DNA of 64,000 nucleotides from Candidatus Nanoarchaeia archaeon (GCA_028279655.1 JANQNH010000005.1:62001-126000), one strand, 5' to 3'. Shown: positions 13,324-22,356, counted from the first letter of the stretch. The notes: generated by a model not told the origin, from the sequence alone. Numbers and translations are program-made.

Positions 13324-15780
13324 TTAAACTATATTCTTTACCTGATCGACATTATGCGCAACTGTAACCAGTTTGTCATCAGAGTCATAGAGCAGGATAG
13401 TAGGTATAGGCAGGCTTCCATCCTTGTTCCTCTGGATCTTGTCCTTAAGCTCCCTATACACATTTCTAAACTCCTTAAGCCCAGCATCAGAGCCAAGGTC
13501 CACAGTCTCACCATTGACCTTGCCGTTTAGATATTCTTTAGCAGCTGTGCATTTGTCACAGTTAGGCAGGCTGAATATCCTGAACCTGTTTATGACTCCG
13601 CTATCGTTAGACACCATCTCCTCATGCTCTTCAAAGGTTGTTTCTCCGCCAACAATAGCCTTTATCTTAAACTCCTTTTCAAAAGCTCGTTGCTCAGTAT
13701 ACTCTAATCTGTCTGAAAACTCCTCCTTCTTTCCATTGTTCCACTGCCTAATTGGTCTAAGATATCCAACAATCCTTGAGTATATCTCTGTATCAATCCC
13801 GCATTCAGGGCATTTGCTGATCTCTCCAGCAATATACCCATGCTCAGGACATATGCTGAATGTAGGGGTTATTGAAAAGTACGGCAGCTTCGTATTGGAT
13901 GCGATCTTCTTTACAAGCTCCTTGCAGGACTCTCCTGAACTCAGCTTCTCTCCCATAAATGTATGGAATATAGTGCCTCCTGTATACAAAGGTTGTATCT
14001 TATTCTGATGCTCAAGGGCATCGATAACATCCTCTGTCTTATCCACAGGCAACTGCGTTGAGTTAGTAAGATATGGCTCCTTTTCACCAGATGTAATGAT
14101 ATCTGGATACATCTTCTTATCAAGTCTTGCCAATCTATAAGAAGTGCTCTCAGCTGGCGTAGCCTCAAGGTTATAGAGACTATCTGTCTCTTCCTGGAAC
14201 TTAACCAACTCATTTCTCATAAAGTTCAATGTCTCAACAGCAAATTCCGTTCCTTCCTTTGAACTTATATCCTTACCAAGAAAATTCAGGCAGCATTCGT
14301 TCATTCCGCACAATCCGATAGTCGAAAAGTGGTTCTTGAAGGTCCCAAGATATATCTTGGTGAATGGCATTAGTCCATTCTTAAGGTTCCTCTCAACCAT
14401 TACTCTCTTAATCTCAAGAGAATTTTTTGCCAGATTCATATAATACCCAAGCTTCTCAAAAAACTCATCCTTTGACTTAGCCTCATACCCTAGTCTGTTC
14501 ATATTGATCGTTACCACACCAACAGATCCAGTAGCATCTCCAGGCCCCCACATTCCTCCAGGCCTTTTTATAAGCTGAGTCTGGTCAAGATTCAACCTAC
14601 AGCACATAGCACGGATACTCTTAGGGTCGAGATCGCTCCCCATATAGTTCTGGAAATAAGGTAACCCATACTTCGCAGTTACCTCAAATAACAACTTAGC
14701 GTTCTCACTATCCCAGTCAAAATTCTTTGTTAAGTTATATGTAGGTATTGGAAAGGTAAAGACCCTACCCTTGGCATCTCCTTCAAACATTACTTCCAAA
14801 AATGCCTTGTTGATCATATCCATCTCTTTCTGGCATTCTCCATAGGTAAAATCCTGCTTCTTACCTCCAACAATTGCCTTCTCATTCTTCATGTCCTCTG
14901 GAACAACCCAGTCAAACGTTAGGTTGGAAAATGGATACTGAGAACCCCATCGAGAAGGGATATTCAAAGAGAATACCAATTGCTGTAAACACTGTTTAGC
15001 TTCCTTATAGCTAAGCTTATCTGTTTTTACAAAAGGAGCTAACAATGTGTCAACAGAAGAAAATGCCTGTGCACCAGCAAACTCCATCTGTAGACATCCG
15101 ATATAATTTACCATCTGATGTATCACAGTATTAAGGTGCTTTGCAGGTTTACAATCCACCTTATTTGGAACATTACCGAAACCCATTTCCAAAAGCTTCT
15201 TCAAGCTCCAACCTGCACAATATCCTATTACTGCATTGCTCAGATCGTGTACGTGAAAATATCCCTTGACATGCGCTTCCTTTATATCAGGTGTATATAT
15301 CTCATTCAAAGCATAATTACCTATAACCTTTCCTGCTGCATACAACAGTAACCCAGAAAAACTATAATCCTCATTACTGTTCTCTTTTACCTTCCAATCT
15401 TCTTGGTGAATGTATGATTTGATAGTATGGCCAACGTCAACCATCATATCCTTAGCTTCCCTTAACTTTGCATGCTGTTGCCTATATAGTATATAGGCCT
15501 TTGCGGTCTTTGCATGACCTGACTTGATAAGTACCTTTTCAACAATATCCTGGGCCTCCTCTACTGTAGGCACCTCTTTCTCAGTAAACTGATATTCCAG
15601 AATTGTCAGAGCCTTATTAGCAATATCTTCTGCTTCCTTCTTGTCAGTTGTCTTCCCTTCCTGCACTGCAACGCCCTGAGCAGCCTTATATATGGCATTT
15701 ACAATCTTCTCAGGAGCAAACTCCACAATTCTTCCATCTCTCTTCCTTATCTTGGTTATTCTAAAACCTTTGTTCTCCAT
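13324..15780 (-). CDS. nrdD: Anaerobic (class III) ribonucleoside-triphosphate reductase with fused glutaredoxin-like domain
   Basis: An 818-aa glycyl-radical enzyme reducing NTPs to dNTPs. Domains are an N-terminal ATP-cone (about 5-100, KRDGRIVEFAPEKI), the barrel core, a zinc site (SICPEHGY then SKCPECG) and the glycyl-radical loop (RIVGYLRPI). The last about 90 residues form an extra thioredoxin-fold domain with CDKC (741-744) and a PIPT cis-proline loop. That is a built-in glutaredoxin, which would supply electrons in cis. No intein. Cotranscribed with nrdR upstream and nrdG downstream. Confidence 0.95.
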   Translation of the reverse strand: MENKGFRITKIRKRDGRIVEFAPEKIVNAIYKAAQGVAVQEGKTTDKKEAEDIANKALTILEYQFTEKEVPTVEEAQDIVEKVLIKSGHAKTAKAYILYRQQHAKLREAKDMMVDVGHTIKSYIHQEDWKVKENSNEDYSFSGLLLYAAGKVIGNYALNEIYTPDIKEAHVKGYFHVHDLSNAVIGYCAGWSLKKLLEMGFGNVPNKVDCKPAKHLNTVIHQMVNYIGCLQMEFAGAQAFSSVDTLLAPFVKTDKLSYKEAKQCLQQLVFSLNIPSRWGSQYPFSNLTFDWVVPEDMKNEKAIVGGKKQDFTYGECQKEMDMINKAFLEVMFEGDAKGRVFTFPIPTYNLTKNFDWDSENAKLLFEVTAKYGLPYFQNYMGSDLDPKSIRAMCCRLNLDQTQLIKRPGGMWGPGDATGSVGVVTINMNRLGYEAKSKDEFFEKLGYYMNLAKNSLEIKRVMVERNLKNGLMPFTKIYLGTFKNHFSTIGLCGMNECCLNFLGKDISSKEGTEFAVETLNFMRNELVKFQEETDSLYNLEATPAESTSYRLARLDKKMYPDIITSGEKEPYLTNSTQLPVDKTEDVIDALEHQNKIQPLYTGGTIFHTFMGEKLSSGESCKELVKKIASNTKLPYFSITPTFSICPEHGYIAGEISKCPECGIDTEIYSRIVGYLRPIRQWNNGKKEEFSDRLEYTEQRAFEKEFKIKAIVGGETTFEEHEEMVSNDSGVINRFRIFSLPNCDKCTAAKEYLNGKVNGETVDLGSDAGLKEFRNVYRELKDKIQRNKDGSLPIPTILLYDSDDKLVTVAHNVDQVKNIV

Positions 15781-15850
15781 TATAATACACCTCTTTTGTT
15801 ATTATTTTGCAAATATCCTATTTAAAAATATAGTCTTTAATGATTAAACA

Positions 15851-16303
15851 CTAATCCTTCCTTATCTTCTTCAGTTCCTTCTCAAATCCCTTTATGTCTT
15901 TGAATTCCCTGTACACTGATGCAAACCTTATATAAGCAACATGATCCAGCCCCTTTAGCTTGTCCATAATTAGCTCCCCTATCACAGCAGTAGGTATCTC
16001 CACACCGTCCTTCTTTCTCAGTTCAGACTCAATCTCATCAACAATCCTCTCTGCCTTGTCTATCTTTACTGGCCTTTTTTCACATGCCCTCAATATGCCG
16101 TTCAAGACCTTGTTTCTGTCAAATCGTTCAATATCACCGTTCTTCTTCACAACCCTTAACTCAATCATCTCTACCCTTTCATAGGTCGTGAATCGCTTCT
16201 TGCACTTTAGGCACTGTCTCCTTCGCCTTGTAACATCAGAGTCCTCTGCCTCTCGTGTCTCCATAACCTTCGTCTCTCCAAAATTACAATAAGGACATCT
16301 CAT
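15851..16303 (-). CDS. nrdR: Transcriptional repressor NrdR
   Basis: A 150-aa repressor of ribonucleotide reductase genes. The zinc ribbon uses C3, C6, C31 and C34 and is followed by a basic TRRRRQCLKC segment for DNA binding. An ATP-cone (about 46-136, VVKKNGDIERFDRNKV) senses ATP/dATP. Length is standard for bacterial NrdR (about 150). It lies 70 bp upstream of nrdD on the same strand, and two NrdR-box-like palindromes lie immediately upstream, arguing for autoregulation of the whole cluster. Confidence 0.95.
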   Translation of the reverse strand: MRCPYCNFGETKVMETREAEDSDVTRRRRQCLKCKKRFTTYERVEMIELRVVKKNGDIERFDRNKVLNGILRACEKRPVKIDKAERIVDEIESELRKKDGVEIPTAVIGELIMDKLKGLDHVAYIRFASVYREFKDIKGFEKELKKIRKD

Positions 16304-16304
16304 C

Positions 16305-16320
16305 TTGCTATATATAGTGT
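16305..16320. promoter_or_regulatory. NrdR box, proximal
   Basis: The 16-mer TTGCTATATATAGTGT matches 13 of 16 positions of the bacterial NrdR box consensus ACACWATATATWGTGT. It begins 2 bp upstream of the nrdR start codon (16303), so occupancy would block the transcription start. The consensus is known from bacteria; its use here is inferred. Confidence 0.65.
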
Positions 16321-16384
16321 TTTTAACAACACATATACCATATATCTAGTTATATAGGTCATATATAAACCTTTCGGTTTCAAA

Positions 16385-16400
16385 ACGCTATATATGGTGT
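16385..16400. promoter_or_regulatory. NrdR box, distal
   Basis: ACGCTATATATGGTGT matches 14 of 16 positions of the NrdR consensus ACACWATATATWGTGT. It is 80 bp from the proximal box. NrdR boxes usually occur in pairs bound cooperatively. A further inverted pair (CATATATCTAGTT at about 16339-16351 and AACTAGATATGGG at about 16427-16439) lies between and beside the boxes and is unexplained. Confidence 0.65.
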
Positions 16401-16523
16401 TATAACCATGAAAAACAACTAGATATGGGATATTTTACAGACACACTAGTATATAAATATTTCTATAGTTAAAACTATATAATTTAAAGTAAAGGTTATA
16501 AATGTTGAAAAGAATTAAACTAT

Positions 16524-17258
16524 ATGGAACTTTTTATTATCTTTTTGATTGGCATCCTCTCTGGATTTTTGGGTGCAACTGTAGGAGGGGGCGGTCTTTT
16601 TGTGCTCCCAGCCTTGATGATATTGGGTTTTCCTCCTCAGGTTGCCATTGCAACAAAAAAAGTCGGGGACATAGGGGTTTTTCTTGTAGCTATCAAGGAA
16701 TACTGGAGAGCAAAAAAGATAGATTTAAAGTTTGCAGTTATCTTAGCAATTCTTTCATTTATAGGAAGTTTTATTGGAGCAAAGATAATGATAAATATGC
16801 AGGATATAGTCCTAAAGAGGGTTTTCATCACGATAATTATCCTCTTTTTGCCTTCTTTGTATCTTAACAAGGATATAGGCATAAAAAAAAGAAAAGAGCC
16901 AGGATGGAAGATATCACTTGGCCTTTTTCTTTATATTACAGCAATGATCTTAAGTTCAATAGTAGGTTTTGGTGGCCTTACAATGGTAATATTCATAATG
17001 ATATATCTTTTTGGATTTAGGATGTTAAATGCCTATGCCACCAATGCAGTTGCCAGCCTCATTCATACAGCAGTTCCTGTTTCAGTCTTCTTTTTCTATG
17101 GATTGATTAACATTCCAATCGCTTCTTTATTGTTCCTTGGAGGAATGGTAGGAAGCTTTATAGGCTCGAGGACAGCCCTTAAAAAAGGAGATAAGTGGGT
17201 AAAGGTATTGTTTACTATTATTGTGGTGATATCTGTTATTAAGATATTGTTTTTTTAA
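16524..17258 (+). CDS. TauE/SafE family membrane transporter
   Basis: A 244-aa protein with seven or eight predicted transmembrane segments and the duplicated family motif GATVGGGGLFVLPALMILGF near residue 17 and SIVGFGGLTMVIFIM in the second half. The family exports or imports sulfur-containing or organic anions; the substrate here is unknown. ATG at 16524; an upstream frame start at 16502 is a different frame. It diverges from the nrd cluster, so the 220-bp intergenic region may hold two promoters. Confidence 0.85.
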   Translation: MELFIIFLIGILSGFLGATVGGGGLFVLPALMILGFPPQVAIATKKVGDIGVFLVAIKEYWRAKKIDLKFAVILAILSFIGSFIGAKIMINMQDIVLKRVFITIIILFLPSLYLNKDIGIKKRKEPGWKISLGLFLYITAMILSSIVGFGGLTMVIFIMIYLFGFRMLNAYATNAVASLIHTAVPVSVFFFYGLINIPIASLLFLGGMVGSFIGSRTALKKGDKWVKVLFTIIVVISVIKILFF

Positions 17259-17289
17259 GGTAGAATGGATAATTAGTCAAAACATTCAA

Positions 17290-18003
17290 TTAAGAAGCTT
17301 TCTTTACAGGTGCACCTTGCGCACCAGGACCTACATATGCTACCTTTGCTGTAGCTTGAGCAGCTATCTGCCGACTTCCAGGTATAGGTTGAGGATTAAA
17401 TCTAACATTCTTTGCTTTTTTTCCATGATATGATTTATCTTGCTTAGATCCTTCCCTTGCAGGCTCAGGTGCAACAGTTCCAATAAATGCATACGGATGC
17501 CTGCCTGCCACCGCAAAAGTCAATGTCCTATCTGGGAAAATCCCTGGTTCGTTGGGAGGTTCTGAACCATATTCAGGACCCCCTTCTTCAAATGTTCTTC
17601 TATCCTTTAGAACATCATTAAGTCTTATAATGCTTGGTTCATTATCCTCACTATCTTTACCCATCAATTCCTTCAACCCATCATCTCTATTTTGAGAGTA
17701 TGATGCAATGATCTTATCAAGAACACTACTATTCATGTAAGTTTTATCCTCCTTAGCTTTTTTTACTGCATCAGATAATTCCTTTTGTATAAGATAGGGA
17801 TTAATACTGTTTTTTACCTCATCTTCCAATGGTCTAACCTCAGTTTTCACGCTTTGGTTTCCTTTCCACATGTTAAGGGATGCATGATTTCCGCTAATTT
17901 GGAGCAAGGCTGCGTAATTCCCAGCTTCAGCTACATAGTTCTGTGCAATTGGAAGTTTATAATCTGATCTTCTGTGAGATTTTAAAGCTCGTGTTTTACC
18001 CAT
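17290..18003 (-). CDS. Hypothetical protein (237 aa)
   Basis: Unrecognised. The start at 18003 (MGKTRALKSHRRSDYK) is preferred because a TATA box (about 18055-18065) would put the RNA start near 18035, downstream of the earlier ATG at 18054. It has a helical middle (KELSDAVKKAKEDKTY) and a Pro/Gly/Ala-rich C-terminus that looks disordered. Basic N-terminus. No membrane segment or signal peptide. Confidence 0.6.
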   Translation of the reverse strand: MGKTRALKSHRRSDYKLPIAQNYVAEAGNYAALLQISGNHASLNMWKGNQSVKTEVRPLEDEVKNSINPYLIQKELSDAVKKAKEDKTYMNSSVLDKIIASYSQNRDDGLKELMGKDSEDNEPSIIRLNDVLKDRRTFEEGGPEYGSEPPNEPGIFPDRTLTFAVAGRHPYAFIGTVAPEPAREGSKQDKSYHGKKAKNVRFNPQPIPGSRQIAAQATAKVAYVGPGAQGAPVKKAS

Positions 18004-18109
18004 TTTATAATGAGGGATTATTTCCCAGTTCTTAAATCTTTCTTCAAAAAACAAAACTTTATATACTTAATATATATACCAAATATAGGTGATATATATT
18101 GTACAAGCA

Positions 18110-18334
18110 ATGATAAACATTTCAAAAAAAGCGAATCAGGTGTTAAACATAATCAAGGCAAGGTATAATTTTAAAAATAAATCTCAGGCCATTGAAAAGT
18201 TAGCTTTGGAATCTGTCAAGAGTATACTTGAACCAAAGCTAAGACCAGATTTTATAAATCAGTCTCCTCGCGATAACAACCTATATTCATTAGCAGAGGA
18301 CATCGAAAGAGAAAAACCTTTCAGGAATCTATGA
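18110..18334 (+). CDS. DUF2683-like small helical protein (antitoxin-like)
   Basis: A 74-residue protein with the pattern INISKKANQVLNIIKARYNFKNKSQAIEKL and LRPDFI, as in DUF2683, a ribbon-helix-helix-like family. Family members usually begin M-V-x-A before this point. Here the matching codon is ATT (18098), six nt after AGGTGA, so a non-canonical start is possible; the ATG at 18110 is the conservative choice. It overlaps the YkgJ gene by 4 nt. No toxin partner was found. Confidence 0.65.
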   Translation: MINISKKANQVLNIIKARYNFKNKSQAIEKLALESVKSILEPKLRPDFINQSPRDNNLYSLAEDIEREKPFRNL

Positions 18335-18648
18335 TGAAAAACTTCGTCTGCAAACGCTGTGGTTCCTGCTGTCATTCCCCCAGACTCTACAAGAAAGACA
18401 TCGAAAGAATCAAGAATCTCGGATATAAAGAGGAAGACTTCATATACAGAGACAACCTCAACAACACCTACACTAAAGACAAAAAGGGATGGTGTATATT
18501 CCTAGAGAGAGGAAAAAAAGCCAAGTGTAAGATATACACAGCAAGACCCCGTATATGCAGACAATACCCCTCTCAACTACTCAATAAAAGCTGCAAGCCA
18601 GAGGAATTGGCTTTTGACAGGTATCTAGAAAACAAAAACCTTTTATAA
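18331..18648 (+). CDS. YkgJ-family CxxCxxCC zinc/iron-binding protein
   Basis: A 105-aa protein with the N-terminal cluster CKRCGSCC, a mid-protein WCIFL, then CKIYTARPRICRQYP, the hallmarks of the CxxCxxCC family (YkgJ/UPF0153), thought to bind zinc or an iron-sulfur cluster. Translationally coupled to the DUF2683 gene (ATGATGA overlap). A larger relative is at 38270. Function is not established for the family. Confidence 0.82.
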   Translation: MMKNFVCKRCGSCCHSPRLYKKDIERIKNLGYKEEDFIYRDNLNNTYTKDKKGWCIFLERGKKAKCKIYTARPRICRQYPSQLLNKSCKPEELAFDRYLENKNLL

Positions 18649-18669
18649 AACCCGCTTTATTCTAACACA

Positions 18670-19581
18670 ATGCCAAAAAAACTAGACGTAGGTGGCCAAG
18701 CAGTCATAGAAGGGGTCATGATGCGCTCCAAGAACCACGTAGTGACCGCAGTAAGAAAAAAAGGGAAGATAATATATAAACATGATAAGATAAAAAAAAG
18801 GCCCAAATGGACCACATACTTCTTCATAAGAGGCATAGCTAATCTCATAGAGATGTTAGTCCTAGGTATAAGGACACTAAACTGGTCTGCTGCCCAACAG
18901 ACAGATGAAGAGGAAGAGCTAAGCAATCTGGCCATCTTTACAACCATCTCTGTCAGCATCCTCTTTGCTCTGGGTTTATTCTTAATACTGCCCTATCTAT
19001 TGACATATCTTATAGGTTTTAAGGAATCCACAGATCCAATACTCTTTAATCTCATTGATGGCCTTATAAAGGTAGGCATATTTGTTCTCTATGTATATCT
19101 GATCTCCCTATGGAAAGACATAAGGATGGTATTTCAATACCACGGAGCAGAACACAAGGCAGTCTTCTGCTATGAAGACGGAAAAAAGCTTACAATAGAG
19201 AACGCAAAGAGATATACTACAAAACATCCAAGATGCGGAACAGCCTTCATAATGATAGTTATAATAGTGGGCATATTCTTATTTTCTTTCATACCAGTCA
19301 TTGCAACTTCGATCTATCCTGATTTCTTCAGCCTAAACATATTCATAAGAAAGATCATCCTCATAGTTCTTAGGATACTCCTACTACCGATAATAGCAGG
19401 ATTCTCATACGAGATCCTTAAGTTTGGGTCCAAACATCAAAAAAATCCTATATTTAGGTCCCTTACCTTACCTGGCTTATGGATACAGAACATTACAACA
19501 AAGAAACCTACAAAGAAACAGCTAGAGGTAGGGATCGCAGCCTTAAAAAGAGCGATACAGCTGGAAAATGGAAATATATGA
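18670..19581 (+). CDS. DUF1385 family membrane protein
   Basis: A 303-aa protein with family motifs GGQAVIEGVMMRS near the N-terminus, YHGAEHKAVFCYE (about 157-169) and HPRCGTAF (about 192-199), and five or so transmembrane segments. His, Glu and Cys in these motifs suggest a metal site in the membrane. In Firmicutes DUF1385 genes often sit beside prmC; here too the next gene, overlapping by 14 nt, is a PrmC-like methyltransferase. Biochemical role unknown. Confidence 0.85.
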   Translation: MPKKLDVGGQAVIEGVMMRSKNHVVTAVRKKGKIIYKHDKIKKRPKWTTYFFIRGIANLIEMLVLGIRTLNWSAAQQTDEEEELSNLAIFTTISVSILFALGLFLILPYLLTYLIGFKESTDPILFNLIDGLIKVGIFVLYVYLISLWKDIRMVFQYHGAEHKAVFCYEDGKKLTIENAKRYTTKHPRCGTAFIMIVIIVGIFLFSFIPVIATSIYPDFFSLNIFIRKIILIVLRILLLPIIAGFSYEILKFGSKHQKNPIFRSLTLPGLWIQNITTKKPTKKQLEVGIAALKRAIQLENGNI

Positions 19582-20128
19582 ACCAGAAGAAGACTCCTTT
19601 CTTATGCAGGCTTACATTAAGAAATACTCTAAAGGTGTTGTTCTGGACATGGGGACAGGAACAGGAATACAGGCAGAAGAGGCAGCTGGATCCAAAAAAG
19701 TAGTCAAGGTATTTGGAGTAGATATCAACGAAGAAGCCATAAAACACTGCATAAGAAACCAAAAGAGCAAAAAGATTATATTTGCCACATCAGACCTCTT
19801 CACCTTATTTAAGGTGGACAGAAGATACATAGGAACAAAGTTTGACACCATAATATTCAACCCCCCTTACCTTCCAAACGATCCCAAGATAAAAGACAAG
19901 GCCCTGGATGGAGGGAAGAAAGGCTATGAGCTGATATGCGGGTTCCTTCACGAATCTAAAAATTTTCTAAAACCCAACGGAAAGATCCTACTATTATTCT
20001 CATCCCTCACAAGCAAACCCACCTTAGATAACTTCCTGATAAAAAACCATTGGAAATTCAAGGAAATAACCAAAAAACATATATTCTTTGAAGATCTATA
20101 CCTATATCTGATTGAGCTGGAAAAATGA
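19568..20128 (+). CDS. HemK/PrmC-like protein methyltransferase
   Basis: A 186-aa SAM methyltransferase. Motif I is VLDMGTGTGIQ (about 25-35) and the substrate-recognition motif is NPPYLP (about 98-103), which marks N-methyltransferases acting on Gln/Asn. It lacks PrmC's N-terminal helical domain, as do archaeal/eukaryotic Mtq2 proteins that methylate the GGQ glutamine of release factor. Overlaps the DUF1385 gene upstream and the HAD gene downstream (ATGA), forming an operon. Confidence 0.85.
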   Translation: MEIYEPEEDSFLMQAYIKKYSKGVVLDMGTGTGIQAEEAAGSKKVVKVFGVDINEEAIKHCIRNQKSKKIIFATSDLFTLFKVDRRYIGTKFDTIIFNPPYLPNDPKIKDKALDGGKKGYELICGFLHESKNFLKPNGKILLLFSSLTSKPTLDNFLIKNHWKFKEITKKHIFFEDLYLYLIELEK

Positions 20129-20718
20129 TAAAATGCATTGTTTTTGACTGGTACGGAGTTTGTACCAATTTACCCTGGAGGGAAACATTCTCAACAGAGC
20201 TAGGTGTTAAGCTATGTATTGATCCAGAAAAAGTTGAATCCTTATTTAGAAAACACTGCAAGGAATATGAGATAGATAGTATAGGTGGGAAGGAATTCAT
20301 TGAGTTGGTCTGTAGAGACCTTGACTGCAAACCAGATAAGTTCTATTACCTGATAGACGCACAACCAGCTATAAACTGGGAAGTAATGGACCTGATCAAG
20401 ACCTTGAAAAAGAAATATCGTATAATACTATTATCTAACCATTACTCTGACATATGGGATGATGTGAAGAAAGAGATTGGTGATCCAAAAGATTACTTTG
20501 ATTATACTCTTTTCTCTTTTGACATGAAGATAAGAAAACAGGAATCTGAGGTATATAAGATACTTTTAGACACGGCAAATGCAGAATCCTCTGAAATAAT
20601 TTTCATTGATGATCAGCAAAAACCACGGGAAACAGCAGAAAAACTAGGGATCAGGACAATTCCTTTTAAGAATTACAGGGACCTTCTTTCCCAATTAAAA
20701 GAACTAGGGATATCATAA
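20125..20718 (+). CDS. HAD-superfamily hydrolase
   Basis: A 197-aa HAD-type phosphatase. Motif I is FDWYGVC, with the nucleophile Asp but Tyr where most phosphatases have the second Asp, as in DxGGVL-type subfamilies. Motif II is LLSNH, motif III Lys is in KIRKQESEVYK, and motif IV is IFIDDQ. An alpha-helical cap lies between motifs I and II. Overlaps the methyltransferase by 4 nt. Substrate unknown. Confidence 0.8.
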   Translation: MIKCIVFDWYGVCTNLPWRETFSTELGVKLCIDPEKVESLFRKHCKEYEIDSIGGKEFIELVCRDLDCKPDKFYYLIDAQPAINWEVMDLIKTLKKKYRIILLSNHYSDIWDDVKKEIGDPKDYFDYTLFSFDMKIRKQESEVYKILLDTANAESSEIIFIDDQQKPRETAEKLGIRTIPFKNYRDLLSQLKELGIS

Positions 20719-20750
20719 CATTTATATTCTATCTTATATCTTTTATCTAT

Positions 20751-21380
20751 ATGCCAACATTAAAGCAGGTTAAGAACATTACCTACTTCACAAAGGGCCA
20801 CAGGGGATTGTTGTATATAGGGGACTATAAAAAAAAGAAAGTAGTGATAAAGACAGAGAAAAAAGAATCCCAGGCAATAGGAAGGATAGAGAACGAGGTA
20901 AACTATCTTAAGATCCTGAACAAGAAAGGCATTGGTCCTGAATTATATGTCTATGATAAGAAATTTACCTACTTTGTCTGTCAATATATTGATGGGGCCT
21001 TCTTTCCAATATGGCTTGAACACTCCACCAAAAATAATAAGGCGATGATCAAAAAGACCATAAAGAATATATTCACCCAATGCTTCAGGATGGATAAGCA
21101 AAAGATAAACAAGGAAGAGATGCATCACCCCTATAAGCACATAATAATTGAAAAGGCAACCAAAAAACCAATCCTTATAGATTTTGAGAGATGCCATAAA
21201 TCCCAGGAGCCTGTAAATGTAACCCAGTTCTCTTCCTATTTAATCTCTAACTTCATGATTCTTCTCCTAAAAGAAAAAGGCATCAAAGTGAACAAGGATA
21301 AGGTAATCGCAGCTGCAAAGAAGTATAAGAAAGAAATGAGCAAGAAGAATCTGGATAAGATTGTTTCTTTGGTAAAATGA
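20751..21380 (+). CDS. Predicted Ser/Thr protein kinase (COG2112-like)
   Basis: A 209-aa compact kinase-like protein. Visible elements are a glycine-poor N-lobe (FTKGHRGLLYIGDYKKKKVVIK with the ATP-binding Lys), a helix-C Glu (IENEVNYLKIL), the hinge (FVCQYIDG) and the metal-binding loop (ILIDFERC, replacing DFG). The catalytic HxD loop is degenerate (HHPYKHIIIEK). These features match COG2112, RIO/Bud32-like archaeal kinases. It overlaps the next gene by 4 nt. Confidence 0.75.
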   Translation: MPTLKQVKNITYFTKGHRGLLYIGDYKKKKVVIKTEKKESQAIGRIENEVNYLKILNKKGIGPELYVYDKKFTYFVCQYIDGAFFPIWLEHSTKNNKAMIKKTIKNIFTQCFRMDKQKINKEEMHHPYKHIIIEKATKKPILIDFERCHKSQEPVNVTQFSSYLISNFMILLLKEKGIKVNKDKVIAAAKKYKKEMSKKNLDKIVSLVK

Positions 21381-22288
21381 AGAATAAAGGTATCATGTAT
21401 GCTTTAATAGGGATTTTCCTATGGGGATTCTCCCCTATCCTGATGAAAGCATTATCTACAAGTATGCCTCCAACAGAGATAGTCTTTGCAAGATATCTTA
21501 TAGGGGGAATCATTCTAATGCCATTCATCTTTATCGAAAAAGACAAGCTAAAAACCCTTAATGTTAAGGATTACTTTTTGATGTTCTTCTTCTTTATCCT
21601 CCTGGCAACAATCATATCGAATATCATTGCCCAGATAGCTATAATATACATAGATGCTTCGGTCCTGATGTTACTATTGGGTTTGGAGCCTCTTTTCATA
21701 GTCATCCTTTCCACCTTATTTTTGAAAGAAAAAATGAATGGTAAGATGGCACTGTTGATTCTACTTGCGTTACTAGGTTCTTACCTGGTTGCATTCAAAG
21801 ATCTGAGCATCTCAACAGACAATGCCCATTTTATCGGGGTTATGTTAGCTATTGCAACGCCTTTTTTTTGGGCATTTGGTCCATTTGTAGGAAAACAACT
21901 ATTGAAAAAGTTAGAGTCAACAACACTTATAGCGATAAGGTTTTTACTAGCAAGCCTTATTTTAGGAATCTTTATTTTCCTGACTAGAGGTTTTGATAAG
22001 CTGACATCAATATCAAGAGACTCTCTTATATTATTGTTATTATTCGGAGTATTCCAGACAGCATTGGCCTATGCCTTTTTTTATAAAGGCCTTAAGTCAA
22101 TAAAAGCCTCTACAGCTGGAATGATCCTATTGCTAATCCCGATTATCACAATTATCCTTGATTTTTTAATCAATAAGGTGGTATTCACAGTAACACAGAC
22201 GATAGGAACCCTTATCATATTGGTAGCACTATACTATATAATCAAGATAGAGACAAAGCAGCAGGCAGAGATTGAGGCTTATGTTTAG
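21377..22288 (+). CDS. EamA/DMT family transporter
   Basis: A 303-aa membrane protein with ten predicted helices made of two EamA repeats; the first begins YALIGIFLWGFSPILMKAL and the second near residue 155 (MLAIATPFFWAFGPFVGK). Typical of drug/metabolite exporters. Coupled to the kinase-like gene by ATGA overlap, an association without an obvious functional reason. Substrate cannot be predicted. Confidence 0.88.
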   Translation: MKNKGIMYALIGIFLWGFSPILMKALSTSMPPTEIVFARYLIGGIILMPFIFIEKDKLKTLNVKDYFLMFFFFILLATIISNIIAQIAIIYIDASVLMLLLGLEPLFIVILSTLFLKEKMNGKMALLILLALLGSYLVAFKDLSISTDNAHFIGVMLAIATPFFWAFGPFVGKQLLKKLESTTLIAIRFLLASLILGIFIFLTRGFDKLTSISRDSLILLLLFGVFQTALAYAFFYKGLKSIKASTAGMILLLIPIITIILDFLINKVVFTVTQTIGTLIILVALYYIIKIETKQQAEIEAYV

Positions 22289-22356
22289 TCATAAAAAAAT
22301 CATGAGAAGTTGTATATTAAAGAATATCAAATAGATTAAGAATAAATGAATTCTGT

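Noticed and set aside
13424-14008. 194-codon antisense frame inside nrdD
   Set aside because: It lies wholly opposite a strongly conserved gene, has no promoter or ribosome site and no domain.
18110-18648. DUF2683 and YkgJ genes as a toxin-antitoxin pair
   Set aside because: The second protein is a CxxCxxCC metal-binding protein found in many contexts, not a known toxin fold.
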